Source of the DNA: Polyodon spathula
Lineage: Eukaryota; Chordata; Actinopteri; Acipenseriformes; Polyodontidae
DNA length: 64,000 nt
Direction: 5' to 3'
NCBI RefSeq assembly: GCF_017654505.1
Contig: NC_054539.1
Span: 69,135,256 to 69,199,255 of the forward strand
A program made the position numbers and the translations under genes. Shown piece by piece: positions 43,535 to 55,965 of this stretch (positions within the stretch are counted from its first letter, which is position 1; every line of letters starts with the position of its first letter). A model generated the notes under the pieces. It did no database searches. It saw only the letters and a program-made list of their open reading frames with translations, and was not told the origin of the DNA.

Positions 43535-45149
43535 CAGTGCCTTGAAAAAGTATTCGGCCCCCATCCCTTTTTTCACATTTAAGATTCTCGCAGCCTGGGA
43601 ATTGGGAATTTTTATAGGTGAGTCACACATTCTTCTTCACAGAGTCCGTCCTGCCCCAATCCCCCCCCCCCCCCCCCCCCCGCCAAAAAGAAAGAAAATA
43701 GTAAACAATAAAATAATAAAAAAAAAAAAACTGAAATGTCAGCATTTTTTAAATATTCATCCCCCTGGATCAATACTTGGTTGAACCACCTCTGGCAGCT
43801 ATTAAAGCCAGTAGTCTTTTTGGAGACGTCGCTATTAACTTTACACACCGTGATGGAGAAATATTTGCCCATTCCCCCTTGCAGAATTGCTCAAGCTGTG
43901 TCAAGTTAGTTGGGGAACGGTGATGGACAGCAATTTTGAGGTCTTGCCACAGATTTTTGATGTGGTTAAGGTCAGGACTCTGACTGGGCCACTCAAGAAC
44001 ATCTATTTTCTTCATTTTAAGTCACTCCAGTGTTGCTCTGGCAGTGTACTTTGGATCATTGCCCTGTTGAAAGACAAACTTCTTCCGCAGTTTGAGTTTT
44101 TTGGCAGAGGGGCACAGGTTTTTATCCAGGATTTCTCTGTATTGTGCGCCATTCATCCTCCCATCAATCTTGACAATATTGCCAGTCCCTGCTGCTGAAA
44201 AGCATCCCCATAACATGATGCTACCACTGCCATACTTTATGGTGGGGATGGTGTTACCTGGCTGGTGTGCAGTGTTTGATTTGTGCCACACATACCGCTT
44301 AGCATTCAGGCCAAAAAGTTCCACTTTAGTCTCATCAGACCACAAGAAGTTCTGCCACATAACTGCAGTATCTTCTAGGTGACGTTTTGCAAACTCTTTG
44401 CGGGCAAGATTATGTTTTTTTTTTCAGCCAGGGCTTCTTCCTTGCCACTCTCCCATAAAGGGCCTTTTTGTGGAATGCCTTGGAGAGTGTTGATACATGA
44501 ACATCATCGTCCATCGCAGCCACTGACTTCCGTAACTTATTCAGAGTCACAGTTGGCCTCACAGTAGCTTCCCTAAGAAGTGCCCTTCTTGTCCGGCAAC
44601 TAGGTTTAGAGGGGCGGCCTGATCTAGGCAGTGTGGTGGTAGTTTCGTATTTTTCCTGCTTCTGTATGATGGACTGTATTGCGCTCCGAGGGATGTTCAA
44701 TGCCTTTGAAATGGTTTTGTACCCTTCCACAGATTTGTGCTTCTCTATAATCACGACCCTGACTTGCTTAGTATGCTCTTTCTGTGGGACCATACAGAGA
44801 GAGCGGTATTTATCCCCCAAATTCATTTAAAGCAGGTGATACACTCATTTCTTACACAGGTGGAGTCCGTCAACAAATTGTGTGACTTGTTGAGGTAATA
44901 TATTGCACCTGAGCAAATTTAGGCTTGCAAATACAAAGGGTATGAATACTTTTTTAATCTGATAATTTCTGTTTTTCATTTTTAATAAATTGTTGAAAGC
45001 TTTTGGAATTTTTCTTTTGATTTGACATGGTGCTCAAGGCTTTGTATATCAGTGGGAATAAATCCTAATTGAATCAATCTCAAATTCTGAATCTGATACT
45101 CTTAAATGTGAAAAAAGGAATAGGGGTTGAATACTTTTTCAAGGCACTG
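43535..45149 (-). mobile_element. second Tc1/mariner element, dead transposase
   Basis: The ends read CAGTGCCTTGAAAAAGTATT in inverted orientation; the left is preceded by TA (43,533-43,534), while the right TA has decayed. The inverted repeats extend about 60 bp or more (TTTTTTCACATTTAAGA). The terminal motif differs by one base from the element in taf1b intron 10, so they are related families. A 21-base poly(C) run (43,661-43,681) lies just inside the left end. Confidence 0.93.
43770..44826 (-). pseudogene. Tc1 transposase with two catalytic residues replaced
   Basis: Minus-strand pieces from 44,826, 44,360 and 44,015 together cover a nearly full Tc1 transposase: helix-turn-helix region, [12 protein letters not shown] (first Asp kept), then QQGNDPKYT where the second catalytic Asp is Gly, and DLNHIKNLW where the catalytic Glu is Lys. 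A frameshift lies near 44,400 and a stop follows ATLE near 44,020. It could not be catalytic even without the frame breaks. Confidence 0.93.
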
Positions 45150-45539
45150 AATTTAATTGTTTATGCTTGCAGTGTTTGTTTAAAATTTGACATGGAATAA
45201 GAAAGCACTGCCTGTTATTGATGCTGAGCTTGCATTGAGCTATACAGTATTTGGGATTGTTTTGTGTTTTATGTACCCTCTCTTGAAAAATAATTCAAGC
45301 CAAAAGATGCTTTCAAAGCTCACTTGGTCCATTTTTAAAAAGAAACTCTTAATCATTCAAGATTTGGTTACGTTACCTACCACCATGCCTCTTACAGGAC
45401 GTGTTTTGATGAATTTGCCTGCGGTGTGTTTCGTAGGGTCAGCTACACCCTTCTTTAGTTTATTGTCAACAGCTCCAAGACACCTCCATTACTTCCCATT
45501 ATGGGCTACCTAAGTCTGTTTACATCTGTTCCTTTTCCT
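45150..45539. other. unassigned intergenic sequence
   Basis: Between the Tc1 element and Harbinger copy B; nothing recognised. Confidence 0.55.
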
Positions 45540-46413
45540 ACAGATCCCGGCCGCAAGCATTATAAAGAGATGTAAGGATTTTGCAAACCATTGTAGAAGT
45601 GAATAATTAAGAGCTGTATAAAACCACACACCTTCAGAGACCTGTCATTGGCTTCAGGATGGCTGCTGTGGTACACTTCCTGATGCGGTGATGCTTGCTT
45701 CTTGTTGAGGACAGGCAGGAAAACTTTCGGAAGAGAAGGGCAAGACAGAGAAGACCCTGCATATTCAAACCCAGGGCCACTGTTTGGGATGGGTTGTCCT
45801 CTCCGCTTGCCTCTGCGGTGGTGTCAGCTGTGTTGTGGATGGCGTTCCTCCTCCTGTTCCTGCTGCGTTGCGAGTTTCGCTTTTGTTCACTTGCTGCAGG
45901 TCCTGCCACCTTTTCATCACCTGGTTTACTGTCCTCCTGGTGACACCCACAGCACTGACTTTCTCCACTAGACCATATTGCCCTCTTTGGTAGCACAACT
46001 GATGCTTTCCAAAGCTTCCAAAACTCAATTTCATTCTGAGTGACCTCAACCGACTCTCAGCTCCTACTCAGAAAACTTTTCTTTTCTGTGTGCAAAAAGG
46101 ACTTTTCTGCCCTTCCTCTGAAATATTTTTTGTTTGGTTTGATTTTCGTGCTTCCTAAATCTCATACAGCACCTACTCTGTACTCCTGGCTCACCTCACC
46201 CCTGAGCTGTAAGTGAGGATTACCCCGATGCGCAGGTGGTGCTCATTGCGACCATGATTGCAGCTCATTATTTGTGCTTGTTGAGTAATTTGCATTTGCT
46301 TTTAAGCTTACATAGGCCGCAATGTAAAATAATTGCCTGGCCGCTAAGCAATTTGGATTTTTCAGTCGCAATTGTTTACACTATGCCTGTCCTTACATCA
46401 GCCCCTTGATGAG
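45540..46413. mobile_element. rearranged PIF/Harbinger element, copy B
   Basis: One end (GTCCTTACATCAGCCCC, 46,397-46,413) and the adjoining TAAGCTTACATAGGCCGC mirror copy A. Transposase N-terminal sequence reads on the + strand from 45,658 ([10 protein letters not shown], then a stop). The Myb/SANT-like accessory protein of Harbinger elements reads on the minus strand from about 46,049. The two genes nearly touch near 45,785, so an internal deletion has removed most of the transposase. Confidence 0.75.
45785..46049 (-). pseudogene. Harbinger Myb/SANT-like protein fragment
   Basis: The frame contains VSAVGVTRRTVNQVMKRWQD followed by a basic segment and GTGGGTPSTTQLTP, the recognisable pattern of the trihelix/Myb-like DNA-binding partner encoded by Harbinger transposons. 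The N-terminus is not recognisable and the C-terminus runs out where the element is rearranged. The family match is from memory of the motif. Confidence 0.7.
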
Positions 46414-48161
46414 CCACCACTGGATCAAACCCTCTTTCTGCCTGGGGGTTTATAAATCCTCATTCAGAGCGTTCAGTCACAGTACAGTTGTCCAATACAT
46501 CAGCACAGAACTTTGAGCACTGAAAATGCTGTGATCTCCAAGAATACATATTAAATGTCTCATCAGGGGGCCTCTGTTTCACTGTGTGTTCAGGTTCAGG
46601 GCTGTGAAATTCATTGCTGTTTTCCAGGAAATTAACTCAGGTTTAGGCTCATCCCTATTTAAAAACCTGAGACTTGCTGCTTTGTTTGTTGTGTTTTACA
46701 TATTTATTTATAGATCTCCTTTAAAACATCCATTTGGGCAACTTTAAAAGATAATAAAACGATTTACAAACAAGCGTACATACATCAGAAATGTCCCTTT
46801 CCACTCCAGCAGCGTTCAGGGTGATTTCTATCAATGCATCTCAGTCTCCGGGCTTCGCAGTCACTGATTCAAGCTGAACTACAGTGTGTTTGTTGCCATG
46901 GAGACCCTCTTAGAATGATCTGAACGGCATCTAGGAGGTACTAGTCATTGTGCTGCCTTAAACTGCCAAACACGGTGGCCGTGTTTTAAACATTAAAGGG
47001 TCTTACCCTTTGTTTGCACAGTATATTATATTTAAGGCCCTTCATTTGCATTTTTAAATAATTAATTCTGCCTTCCATGCAAAATTGGGGTTAATTGTGG
47101 GGGACCGATAAAAGGTTCTTTCCATTCGCCGTGAATGCTAAATATGGCCAGGTGACCTTGCAAAGCTGTGTAAATCACTATTTCTTCACAGTTTTTGTGA
47201 AAGTACCTTTTAATCAGTTTATTAACAGTAAATGTAGAAAGCTGCTCTCTCAGAATTGCTTTGCTACAGAACCTGTTGGATCCTGCAAAGTTATTTAGTG
47301 GCTCTTTGTTGGTTTTTAGATTTTTTTTTATTTTTTATTTTTGTGTAACTGCCTCCTGTAAAACGAAATGAAAAGCAAAACGATGACGTCTCAAATGAGT
47401 TCTAAATATAAGCTTTACTGTAGATGCATTTTAAAACATGTTATCTGGTACTAGGTTCTGTGAAAGGTAACTCTCAGTATCGACATTAAGCCTCATTCTG
47501 GGGTGATCTGTTTGCACTACCTGGGTCATTTTCACTGGCTGAAAGCATGTTACTAAATAGGGGTAGCAGCTGATTGGATATTGATTAGAAAAAACCCATT
47601 GAGGGGCAGGGACTATTTCACTCTCCATGACAGCAGGTGAGAGGCCTAGCGAAGATCTGCCTCACACAAACGAATGCTGTCTCTGGTCAAACAGTGGGCC
47701 ATGTTCACAATATTGCTATCAACATTTTACAACAAAAACAAAAATACCATGACAAAGCTTGAGATAAATAACTGAAGTAGGGTCATTTTTGAGCTCATGT
47801 TTGTAGTTTCTTGTTTTCTGTAATATTACCAGTTGTTTTTTCTTTTTACAAGAACATAAAAAGATTTATTTCAGGTCTCCTACTCAGTTTTATAGACATG
47901 CTGGGGACAAAGAGGGCCAGCGATGTAGAATATTCCCTCACCCGTGTCCTGTGGATCATTAAAATTGGTATTACACTTTAAAAACCATTGACACTGACCA
48001 GAACTTGTAGCATTTATTGTAGCAAATGGTCTGATTCAAGTGTGATAACATCTATAAAAAGAAGAAAAAAAAAAAACACTCAGGGCAGAATAAGAAATGT
48101 TGTAAAGATTTTGAAAATGTAAGGGCTTCGTCTTAAGGGGAGTGTGTCCTTCCATACCCCT

Positions 48162-48165
<4 letters not shown>

Positions 48166-48195
<30 letters not shown>
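48166..48195. repeat. poly(T) run of about 30
   Basis: An uninterrupted T homopolymer with no attached retroelement that I recognise. Confidence 0.9.
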
Positions 48196-48196
<1 letters not shown>

Positions 48197-49898
48197 AACC
48201 TTGGGGTTTATTTTCTTAAATGGAAAACAAGCTCTGGATCCTGCGTTGTTTGATTTCTCGCCTGCAGAGGGAGCCCTTCTATATTATTTGGCCCTTTTTG
48301 GAGCATTGGTCTTCAGTGTAGCTGCAGACTGGCTCCTCAGAGTGACAGCACTGCGGAACATTCCAGCGCTCAGGCCCTGACAGGATTCCAGGAGCTGTGC
48401 AATCTGAGATCCGCTCGTTTTCTTCTTTTAAGTCAAGGTGGTTTGACTCCACCCAACTGTTCGGATTCCGCAGGAGCTCTGGGGAATTGTAAGTCTCAGT
48501 CTGTCACAGCTTACATTCTCTGTGTTAAAAGAAAAATGTAAATAAAACAATAATCTTATAATTGTTGTTTCAGAGACTACACTGTCTGTTGTAAACCAAA
48601 CAGGAGCTGGCTCCAGAGTGGTGATGGGAGGGCCCTGTGTTGATTGATGGGCCTGAGTAATAAGGAGTATTTTTCCAACCAGAGTGCAGGTTAATGGAGC
48701 CTGCCATTGGGTTTTAGTACTCGGGCTGCCTGACTATGTGGGGATACACAGCGCTGTATGATGTCAACAGTGTTCAAGCAACATGAAAAGCAATGGCTAG
48801 GCCTACAGAAAGGGAATGTGAAATTGTTTCAAATCTTCATTTTAAAAGATATGAATTGGCACAGAATGGAGAAATCTCACAACACATTTTCAATACAATA
48901 AATACAAGGAAGAAAAACGAAGAAAAGGAGCTTGAAGAAATATCATTTAACAAACCACAACATGATCATTTTAGTTGAAAGCTGAAACAGCACTATATTA
49001 TTCTCTGTTTAAACAGTTATAATCACATGTGTTGTCTTGTAAGTAATTTCATCACAGATTGTTACAGTAAACAAGCACACAGAAGTCCTAGTGGCCTCTG
49101 GCTGGAGCTAAGGGTGTTGTCTGGCCTCAGTAAACAAACATATAGGATTCTTCTGGAATGTCTGTCATGTTAGGTTCTTTTACAAAATGGGGTGAAGTTA
49201 AACATCTAACTAGTCTATGAATAGCCTAATGTGTGTTTTAAACAACCTTTATTTTCTTAAGAAACACAGAAACAATAGAGTTAAGAAGAAAGCTGTAGCT
49301 CTGGGCTAGGATCATGTTTAATCATTACTGTGTAGCCCAACCCTCCTTTTACAGATCATCTGAGAGGTTAGTCAGTGGGGTTGAGGCTGGTTTCAGGGTG
49401 GATCTCCTGTCTGGTCAGAAAGCAGACTGTTTCTTTGAAGTTTTTCTTTACACCTGAATACATTACATCATTTACATGAGTCAAAGTGTAGATCTGCAGC
49501 CTGGTGATATGTATACAAATATCAGGCATGGGAATCTTCAGGCATGGAAGTACTTCCTGCAGGACCTGTCTGCCCCCCCTGTCAGTGATTTCTGTTGTTC
49601 TGAATGTTTGCAAAAGGTTATCAGTGGGGATGTTTTTGAGATGCCCTGTATTTGGTTAGAAACTTTTTACATCCCTCAAATTTGCACATGTTTCTGCCAT
49701 TTACATTCACTTTAAACCTCCGTGGTAGCTGGGGAATTGAGAAATATACATTTATATTTAATTTAGATTTTCAAATGCAGTACCGTAAATGGCTTTGCTA
49801 GGATTGGTTGTCGCCCATAACCACAGTATAAAAAACAGCAGTACTTCTGGAAGAAACTGTAATGACAAACCTTTCGACAAGGAGTCTTTCTACTTAGA

Positions 49899-49901
<3 letters not shown>

Positions 49902-49971
<70 letters not shown>
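49902..49971. repeat. (AT)n microsatellite
   Basis: About 35 AT units. Confidence 0.95.
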
Positions 49972-49975
<4 letters not shown>

Positions 49976-50100
49976 TCTGATCAAGAGAGCATGTAGTAAC
50001 TCTTATATGTTGAACTAGCTCTGTCAGTTCTTGTAAGGTAATCAAAGAAAAAGCCTGCATAGTAACCTTAATAGAAAAAATTCTGTGGAATCTCATTTCT

Positions 50101-51450
50101 GATGTCTAGTATTTTATTTTTAAAGAAATGTAAGAAGTTATTGCAGCTGTGAGAGGAGCCAGTGTCAAGAGTAGGACTGTTAGGGGAAGGATTAGTTCAT
50201 TTATCTAGGGCAGCAAAAAGAAATCTAGGATTATTTTTATTTGTTTCAAATTAGAATAATATGACAATCTAACCAATGCCAAAGCCTTCCTATATTTAAC
50301 CAGGTGGTCCTTCCATGTGATGTAATGAACGTGCAGTAGATTCCCGCCATCTCCGTTCTAGTTTACGACCCTCATATTTCATCTTACGAGTTGTATCATT
50401 AAACCACTGTGATCTTTTTTAAGAGACCCTCTCTGAGTTTTGATTGGCGCTACAGTATCTAAGATACCAGTCAAGGTGGTGTTGTAGGTTTTAACCAGCT
50501 CACCTACTGATGAGGACTCAAAGAGTGGTAATGAGCTCAATACATCAGAAAGCTTAACAGCAGTTGAAGAATTAATTACCGGGGATTTAAGTGTATGGTC
50601 CAAAGTCTTTGTAGATACTGGCAGATTCACCTCGAAAAGAATATCAAGATGATCAGAAATAGTAAGAGGGTTATCACATTCTTAACAGCTAAACCACAAG
50701 AAATTACCAGATGTAAAGTATGGCCATGCGTAGGACCTTTGACATGCAGGATATAATCTAAGGAATCCAGTAGCCTCAAGAATTCAGAGGAGTTAGAATC
50801 AGAATCAATGTCAACATGAAGGTTAAAATCACCCAATAAAAGAATACTATCATATTTGACTGTCACTATAGATAGCACATCTCCAAAATCAGTTTGAAAC
50901 AGCAGGTTTGACTTAAGTGGTCAATAAATAATTACAATATGAACAGGTAATGGACTGATTAATGTCAAGGTTAAAACTTCAAAAGATGAATAACCTTCAA
51001 CAATTTCCTGTTTTGATTCTAAGTTCACTACAGAAAACAGTAGCAAGTCCACCTCCCTGCCCAGTAGAGCTTTCTGGAAAACAGTATAGTTAGGTGGAGA
51101 AGCCTCAATCAGGGAAACATTGTCATTCAGTCCAAGCCATGTTTCAGTTAAAGAGAGAATATCAATGTTGTAATCCTGAATAAAATCATTAATTAATGGA
51201 GCCTTATTAGACAGAGACCTGACATTAAATAAACAAAGGTTACCGTAACAGACACCTCTTTGCTTACTCAGTGGGTAGCGGGAATGGCAGGATACTTTAC
51301 CCTGAATTTTACATGCCTCTTTGTATTCCTTCCGCTCCCCAATTCCTAGTTTAAATGCATTGCTAGGTGATGTTCGATGTTATGAGCTAGCCCTGCTTGA
51401 TGACCTGCAATGTATTATACATGAGCTGGTTCATATTTAAATTTCAACGT
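50101..51450 (-). mobile_element. L2-type LINE fragment: endonuclease and linker, degraded
   Basis: On the minus strand, broken frames read NVRSLSNKAPLINDFI, DILSLTETWLGLND (endonuclease start), then LLGDFNLHVD (GDFN motif, 50,830-50,860), SLDYILHVKGPTHGHTLHL and the post-endonuclease linker (SLPLFESSSVGELVKTYN, LDTVAPIKT, SYYSNLK). Several stops and frameshifts are present, and the reverse transcriptase is absent below 50,100. The pattern fits L2/CR1-clade LINEs. Confidence 0.8.
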
Positions 51451-51643
51451 TCATTTTTTTTATGATGACACAGCTCAGATTAAAGGTTCGGACTATCCCA
51501 AATGAAAGTTACCTTTGCGTGTGAGGCCGCTGCAATGCAATCTAGCAACAAATGATTGTATAATCTTTGTAATATGCCTTCTTTGTTGAATACTATACAC
51601 TTATCTGGTTGTTTTGAAGACTGTAAAATGTACAGTGTTATTT

Positions 51644-51646
51644 AAT

Positions 51647-51723
<77 letters not shown>
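51644..51723. repeat. (TTA)n microsatellite
   Basis: About 26 TTA units. The polytyrosine frame across it is not a gene. Confidence 0.95.
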
Positions 51724-51726
<3 letters not shown>

Positions 51727-52612
51727 ACTGTTGCAGTCATCTGCATTGCAGTAACAGCATCAATAAGAGCAACTCTGTCCTGATCATTCATAAGGAGCAG
51801 ACACTGTCTTTACAATCCCCAGGTCTAATCAGCACATTGCTACACTAAGCTGCTGGAGATGCTTGCTGGAAGGGTTTGCTGATCTCAGGAGGATTCCTGC
51901 CAGTGGTCTGTTTGTGTAAAAACCTGATCTCTAGCATCCTGTTCTGTTTATATAAGATTCTGTTTCTGTGCAGCTCTTTATCAATGTTTGTCGTGCATGT
52001 GATTATATTGTCTATTTGCTTTACCGTGCTTTACTATTGTTATCTGTGCTCTACCGTGCTTGCCTATAAATGTTTTCACTACAATTTTACGCTTTACTAT
52101 AGTAAACTTTGCTGAAGATAAAGTTTTCTTAAAACTATCTTTAAACAAAATTACAATATATAACTTATACCCTATAATATAACAGTATTATAGGGTATAT
52201 TAAAATATTACAGCATGCATGGAGTGATCCATGAAACTCAAAACTAAAAGACACAATTATAATAATTTCATGACCAATTTCATTCCAAGGTCCCTGGAGA
52301 ATAAACTAGTACTGCTTTTACTTAAGAATTCACCTCGAATGCATGCAATTTAATTTGCTCAGAAATTAGTACTTTATTGAACTAAGGGGCCGTTCATGGC
52401 CTTTTAAAAAGCAATGACATTTATTATTGTTTCCTGTATGCATCTCGATAATACAGGTCACTTGACTGGTTCATAGATATGGCGGGGGCGGGGGGCTGGG
52501 GATTGTATGGTACAGCATGAAACTTGGCAGGTATGGCAGCAATGTAAACAGCAACCTTTACGATCACACATTTGTCCGTCACTTTCTTAGTTATGGCTTG
52601 GACAATCATCTA

Positions 52613-52615
<3 letters not shown>
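51724..52615. other. unassigned intergenic sequence with degenerate TACCGTGCT/TTTACTAT motifs
   Basis: At 52,015-52,115 loosely repeated motifs (TTTACCGTGCT, CTCTACCGTGCTT, TTTACTATAGTAAAC) resemble, on the opposite strand, the minisatellite at 63.1-63.3 kb. The rest is not recognised. Confidence 0.45.
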
Positions 52616-52688
<73 letters not shown>

Positions 52689-52797
52689 CATAATATAGAA
52701 TACCGAAACCTGGGTATATATATATATATATATATATACGGACCTATATATCTATATATATATATATATATATCTATATATAATTATATATATATGG
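52616..52797. repeat. long interrupted (AT)n array
   Basis: Three AT blocks separated by short unique spacers. Confidence 0.95.
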
Positions 52798-54859
52798 CAG
52801 TGTTTTGGTTATTTATTTATGGCTCGTTAACTACCTGATTATCAGCAGGCTCTTTTAGCCAATAAGGTTGGATATCTTTGTTGTAGTTTGCGCTTCCATG
52901 TAGAAAAACAAGCTACAGTCCAAAGGTTGTTTGTTATCACTGTCTCTTGCTCATAACAAAACTGTTTTCTTTGTTCTGTTGGCAGGACTCCAGTCTTACC
53001 CAATACAGAGTTACCCAAGAGGTCTTATAGATGTGCAGTGCAGGAAAGCAGGCAGACAACGGAAGTTAGGGTTGCAACCTTAAAATTTTGTATAATTATT
53101 TTTAGAATAGAACAGAACAAACTCAAAATCAAAACTTTTAAAAGAAAATAAATATAACTATGTACAGCTAAAAAAAACCTCCCATGTGCAGGATTAATTA
53201 CGGCTTCTTTAAACAAAACCGGCATGTAGGGTTAATCAGGGCAAGAACACACAGAGCTCCTCTTCTCCTGCAGAGCTCCTGCAACCTACCCCTTTTATAC
53301 CTGAACTCAGGTAACTCCTCCCCTTGGAACCATCCAAGAATAGATAAAAAAAAAAGTACCCAAATTTAAATACAAATAAATAAGAGTAAACACTTAAAAG
53401 CAATTATAAATTATAATGCAAAACAAAAATAATTCCAAAATCTAAAACTTGGACTTTAAATAGCCCATAAAACCCTGTACCTTAGTTAGGTATCCCGGTC
53501 TGCTTTTTATAACAAGACATAATGTAAACTAATTTCACCTGCACCCTCTATACAGGACTTACAGATGTCATATTAGGTCCCTCTGCACAAAATTCATACC
53601 TACCAAGTCTCTTGAGATAGAGGAGTGATCTCCCGTCTTACAGTGAGACTCAAGAAACTGCCAATAAATTTTCTCTAACATACAATAATTGCTTTAAAAC
53701 AAAAGTAATTTTTTATGTCCACATAGATCCAAGCAAGGCTGTAGTTTTTATTTTGTTTACATGGGATGGGACTTGTACCATCACACCCAACCACATTAAG
53801 ACAAGAAATCCCGTTTGCAGACTGTTAGCATAGTTGGTTGTCATACAGCACTTAGTGTCGCACTATTTATATTTTTTATCTTAACAGCTAATGCAACTTT
53901 GTATATGCATTGTGCTTGATGGTGTTGATCCTATATCAAACGCTTGCCAAGCCTGTTCATAATGGTAGATCTGGTGATTCATTTTTTAATCAGGTAGGAT
54001 TTACCTAGCCTTCTCCTGATGAGCCCAGCGCTCATTGTGGAGTTATGTGTAGGCTGACTCATGCTTCAGTCAGAGAATCGATCCCAAACCGCTGAGGTGA
54101 TGGCTGAAAGGGATGACTGATGCTGCGGGGGCGCTTTGAAGTGTGTGGAGACAATCGAAAGGGGACTCCAAGGCAAGGGTGGGCTGTGAGGTTTCCCTTT
54201 ATAACCACTGGACAGCTCTTCTGAGCTGTGGGACAACAACAGCAGCGGGCATTGGTCTTTCTGAAGACTCCAGGACTGGGGGCTTTATTACACCAACAAT
54301 CTCTTCTTCCTGTGGCGACACTGTGTGTAATGTGCTACAGCTCTGGTTTTTATAGCTGGTCCTTCAATTCCCCCAGCCTTCCCGGTTTTACATTTCAACC
54401 AGATCTCTGTTGTGCTTTTTTTGTATATCTGTATTGCAGTCTGGCGATAAATGCAGACTTTACCTACTCACTGTTAAAAAGTCTCAGAGGCTATCTGTAG
54501 GTGCTGTTTTAAAACAGTGATTTAGTTCCTGGTTAAAACGAAAACCTGGTGAGTACGTCAGGACTGGGGTTGAACACCACTGTGTAATGAGAACAGTCCT
54601 GCTCTTTCCAGATCCTACCCAGGGTTTCTGTATTCATCGGATCTTCTAGCATCTACTGACTCACTGCCTGCCTCCGTGTGAATCAGTAATAACAGAAACC
54701 GTAAAATCAATTTCTGAAAGTGAACAAGTACTTTGGTTATCAAGTGAAAGCAACTGAGAAGAGTGTTCACTTCCAACAGTTGATCAAAGTTCACGATACA
54801 TTACCCACGTGCAGGGTGTTGTCACTTACTTAGCAAAACATGTCTGCCCTTTATCTAGC
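52798..54859. other. unassigned intergenic sequence
   Basis: A minus-strand TATAAAAGG motif near 53,287-53,296, set in a compact C-rich region, might be part of an old LTR, but no LTR borders are visible. Otherwise nothing is recognised. Confidence 0.45.
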
Positions 54860-55545
54860 AATCAATCAATCAATCAATCAATCTTTATTTTAAACAGCGA
54901 CTTTCATAGTGGATCACCATCACAAAGCATTTTACAAGATGCAGTAACAGAAAAGTCCATAATACTTTAAATACAGAGAAGTGCATAATACATGATATAA
55001 AGTTAAAAAGAAAAAGCCTAATGCAATACAGTGAAAAAGGAGACCACCATATAGAGAGTTGCAGTAGTTGAGTCGAGAGGAGACAAATGCGTGACAAAGT
55101 ATCTTCGCATCTGGGAGGGAAAGGTAGGGAGAACTTTGGAGATGTTTCTAAGATGGTAGAAGGAAGATTTGACCATGGAGGAGATCCGGGCATCAAAGTA
55201 GAGGTTGCTGTCAAGAAGTACACCAAGGCTTTGTTCTGTGGGGGAAGGCAGCAGCAGACAGTTTCCGAGGTTCAGGGGCAGTTATATTTATATTCTTAAG
55301 TTGAGTTTTAGATCCTACTACAAGGAGTTCAGAATTCCTAGTGTCCAGCTGAAGAAATTTGGCAGACATCCAGGCCTCGATGTCTTGAATCCAAGCCGAG
55401 AGCCAGACCATGGCTGAAGGGCTTCTAGGGTCAAATTTTAAGCAGCTCTGGGTGTCATCAGCATGGCAGTGAAACATGAGGCAGCAGTTAAATGGCCTTA
55501 AAATGAGTGCTCCTGAGTTTGAAGGGTAGTGGAGGATAGTGGAAG
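54860..55545 (-). mobile_element. L2/CR1-clade LINE 3' fragment (RT C-terminal part)
   Basis: The minus strand reads MFHCHADDTQSCLKFDPRSP (a YADD-type motif with the Tyr changed to His), IQDIEAWMSAKFLQLDT, ELLVVGSKTQLKN and then, in another frame, LGVLLDS and related blocks. It ends in a (GATT)n tail at 54,860-54,884 next to AAAATAAA. It is 5'-truncated and frameshifted. Confidence 0.8.
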
Positions 55546-55630
55546 GTTGATTAGTCAGAGCATCTGTATAAATGATGCAACTGGGAAATCAGGGACCACT
55601 GTGTGTAACATAAAAAGAAACCATGGAGCT

Positions 55631-55965
55631 GTGGCAGTGTGCACACCCCTTGTGTGTATTTTATTATTTCTGTATGTATTCGTTTGTTGTTATTATTGTG
55701 TTTTATGTGCGGGCGGTCGAGTACCATCCGTTTTTTTGTTTTGCTGTTTGAGACCGGCGAAAAGCCGGTCTTGTAATATATAGTCATGAGGATGGGGTTA
55801 AAACCTTTGACATAGAACCCTTGTGGGAATGTGACTGGAGCCTTAATAAGGTAATTTATTAATAGGCAATTAAGGCCCCAGCCACAAATATAAAAGACCC
55901 ACTCTGGGCTCACAAGGCTGAGAGTGTCAGGGGAGAGACGTAATATGGGGTGCCATGTGTAAAAA
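55631..55965 (+). mobile_element. candidate solo LTR
   Basis: The block opens with TGTGGCAGTGTGCACACC, holds an 8-bp stem with a GAAAA loop at 55,751-55,771 (AGACCGGC / GCCGGTCT), an AATATAAAAGACCC TATA-like motif (55,888-55,901) and a purine-rich region after it. This layout suits a retrotransposon LTR. I cannot see the matching second LTR, a target duplication or any internal coding region. Confidence 0.4.

Larger units (their letters stand above)
46414..50100. other. unassigned intergenic sequence
   Basis: It contains a poly(T) run at 48,166-48,195 and an AT array at 49,902-49,971. No ORF with recognisable similarity was found. Confidence 0.55.

Noticed and set aside
51645..51848. Polytyrosine open frame
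   Set aside because: It is the TTA microsatellite.
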